NCBI GenBank assembly: GCA_943326825.2
Contig: CALPUT020000150.1
Location: 1-6,351, forward strand
DNA: 6,351 nt
Origin: Chryseobacterium gleum
Lineage (GTDB): Bacteria > Bacteroidota > Bacteroidia > Flavobacteriales_D > Crocinitomicaceae
Reading direction: 5' to 3'
Shown here: piece after piece, positions 5,431-6,351 of the stretch
How the letters are laid out: every line of letters begins with the position of its first letter
How positions within the stretch are numbered: the first letter of the stretch is position 1
Notes under the pieces: generated by a model
What the model was told of the DNA's origin: nothing
The model's input: the letters and a program-made list of their open reading frames with translations, nothing else
The model's database searches: none
Made by a program: the position numbers and the translations under genes

Positions 5431-6351
5431 TTACAAAGGTAGTTTAACTTTACCTATTGATTCTATTCTTTCTTCTGCCATTTTATTAGCAATTTTATAT
5501 GTAGGAACATTTTCAGAAGAAGATCTTTTTACAATATTTGTAATCGTATTGTAAATCTCATCTGCTTTCCCCATAGCCCATTCAGAAGTTAAACCTTTCA
5601 CTTCTGAATAACAGTTAATTACTCCACCAGCATTTAATGCGAAATCAGGAGCATAAATAATCCCTTTTTGCATAACTGCTTTACCATGGATATCTTCATT
5701 TTTCAGTTGGTTATTTGCCGCACCAGCAATTATTGAACATTTTAATCTATTGATTGTATCGTCATTTACTGTAGCACCTAACGCACATGGAGCGTAAATA
5801 TCCATGTCAACATCATAAATTTCATCCAAACCAACCACTTTCGTTTTATATTTTTCTGAAATGTATTTCAATGATGGTTCGTAAGCATCAGTAATTGTAA
5901 TATCTGCCCCTTCTTTTGACAAATACTCAACTAAATACGCTCCAACATGTCCAACACCTTGAACAGCAATTTTTCTTCCCGATAATGAATCAGTACCAAA
6001 TTGTTGTTTTGCTGCAGCTTTCATACCCATATATACACCATGAGCAGTTACTGGAGATGGATCACCACTTTTACCTGGTAAACCTACAACATGATTTGTT
6101 TCCATGTTCACATAAGTCATATCTAAAGTATTGATGCCAACATCTTCAGCTGTGATATACTTTCCTGCTAAACTATTCACAAATTTACCGAATCTTCTCA
6201 TCAAAGCTTCTGACTTCATAGTATGTGAATCTCCAATAATAACAGCTTTACCACCACCTAAATTCAATCCTGAAATTGAATTTTTATATGTCATACCTCT
6301 CGATAAACGAAGTACATCATTTAATGCTTCTAATTCATTTTTATATATCCA
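5431..6351 (-). CDS. Glu/Leu/Phe/Val dehydrogenase, leucine dehydrogenase type, 5' partial
   Basis: NAD-dependent oxidative deamination of a branched-chain amino acid to its 2-oxo acid. The frame stays open from the ATG at 6294 to the right edge, adding residues including NDVLRLSRG that belong to the conserved dimerisation domain. That ATG is therefore internal, the gene runs off the window, and about 60 residues are missing. In visible numbering (first residue at 6351), LNLGGGKAVIIGD contains K35, equivalent to catalytic Lys80 of Bacillus leucine dehydrogenase. D70 in TAEDVG corresponds to Asp115, with the same 35-residue spacing. DPSPVTAHG follows at about 97-105. The Rossmann motif GVGHVG is at 132-137, with an Asp at the end of the next strand (D155) favouring NAD. 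APCALGAT and APDFALNAGG complete the signature. Leucine or valine is the likely substrate, by homology only. It is the first visible gene of the operon with nusB, 14 bp apart. Confidence 0.93.
   Translation of the reverse strand, partial: WIYKNELEALNDVLRLSRGMTYKNSISGLNLGGGKAVIIGDSHTMKSEALMRRFGKFVNSLAGKYITAEDVGINTLDMTYVNMETNHVVGLPGKSGDPSPVTAHGVYMGMKAAAKQQFGTDSLSGRKIAVQGVGHVGAYLVEYLSKEGADITITDAYEPSLKYISEKYKTKVVGLDEIYDVDMDIYAPCALGATVNDDTINRLKCSIIAGAANNQLKNEDIHGKAVMQKGIIYAPDFALNAGGVINCYSEVKGLTSEWAMGKADEIYNTITNIVKRSSSENVPTYKIANKMAEERIESIGKVKLPL

Noticed and set aside
5916..6134. 72-codon open frame on the + strand, His/Gln-rich
   Set aside because: Antisense to the Rossmann region of the dehydrogenase; its composition is a mirror of that gene and no domain is recognisable.
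6292..6294. ATG as the start of the amino acid dehydrogenase
   Set aside because: The same frame continues to the right edge with conserved dimerisation-domain sequence (NDVLRLSRG), so this Met is internal.

Overview
This is an AT-rich window that reads as chromosomal DNA from a member of the Bacteroidota, most likely class Flavobacteriia. The evidence is protein-level. The BY-kinase is of the fused Wzz-Wzc type with a Gly-Tyr tail. The outer-membrane barrel protein ends in a thrombospondin type 3 repeat. NusB is enlarged to 315 residues, and a DUF1573 lipoprotein sits between nusB and yajC. Shine-Dalgarno sequences are absent. I cannot assign a genus.

Left part, + strand (1-2405): the 3' two-thirds of a polysaccharide co-polymerase / tyrosine autokinase runs in from the left edge and ends in eight Tyr residues encoded by a perfect 12-bp tandem repeat. 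After 42 bp comes a 304-residue OmpA-like outer-membrane beta-barrel protein, followed by a strong rho-independent terminator at 2433-2466. The kinase points to capsule or exopolysaccharide export, but no glycosyltransferase, Wza or Wzy gene is visible.

Right part, - strand (6351-2465): a leucine-dehydrogenase-type amino acid dehydrogenase enters from the right edge with its 5' end outside the window. It is followed by nusB (14 bp gap), a DUF1573 lipoprotein (1 bp gap) and yajC (24 bp gap). The spacing suggests one operon, closed by a terminator at 3712-3747. Below it, still on the - strand, is a full-length YhiN/HI0933-family flavoprotein that converges on the OmpA-like gene. The operon mixes amino-acid catabolism, transcription antitermination, an envelope lipoprotein and a Sec translocon accessory. 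This is a housekeeping neighbourhood rather than a dedicated pathway.

There is no stretch over 300 bp without a gene. No tRNA, rRNA, insertion sequence, CRISPR array or prophage signal was seen. I do not see a convincing undescribed system. The items most worth a second look are the slippage-prone tyrosine tail, the barrel protein lacking an OmpA peptidoglycan-binding domain, and the possible promoter-then-terminator arrangement ahead of the flavoprotein gene.
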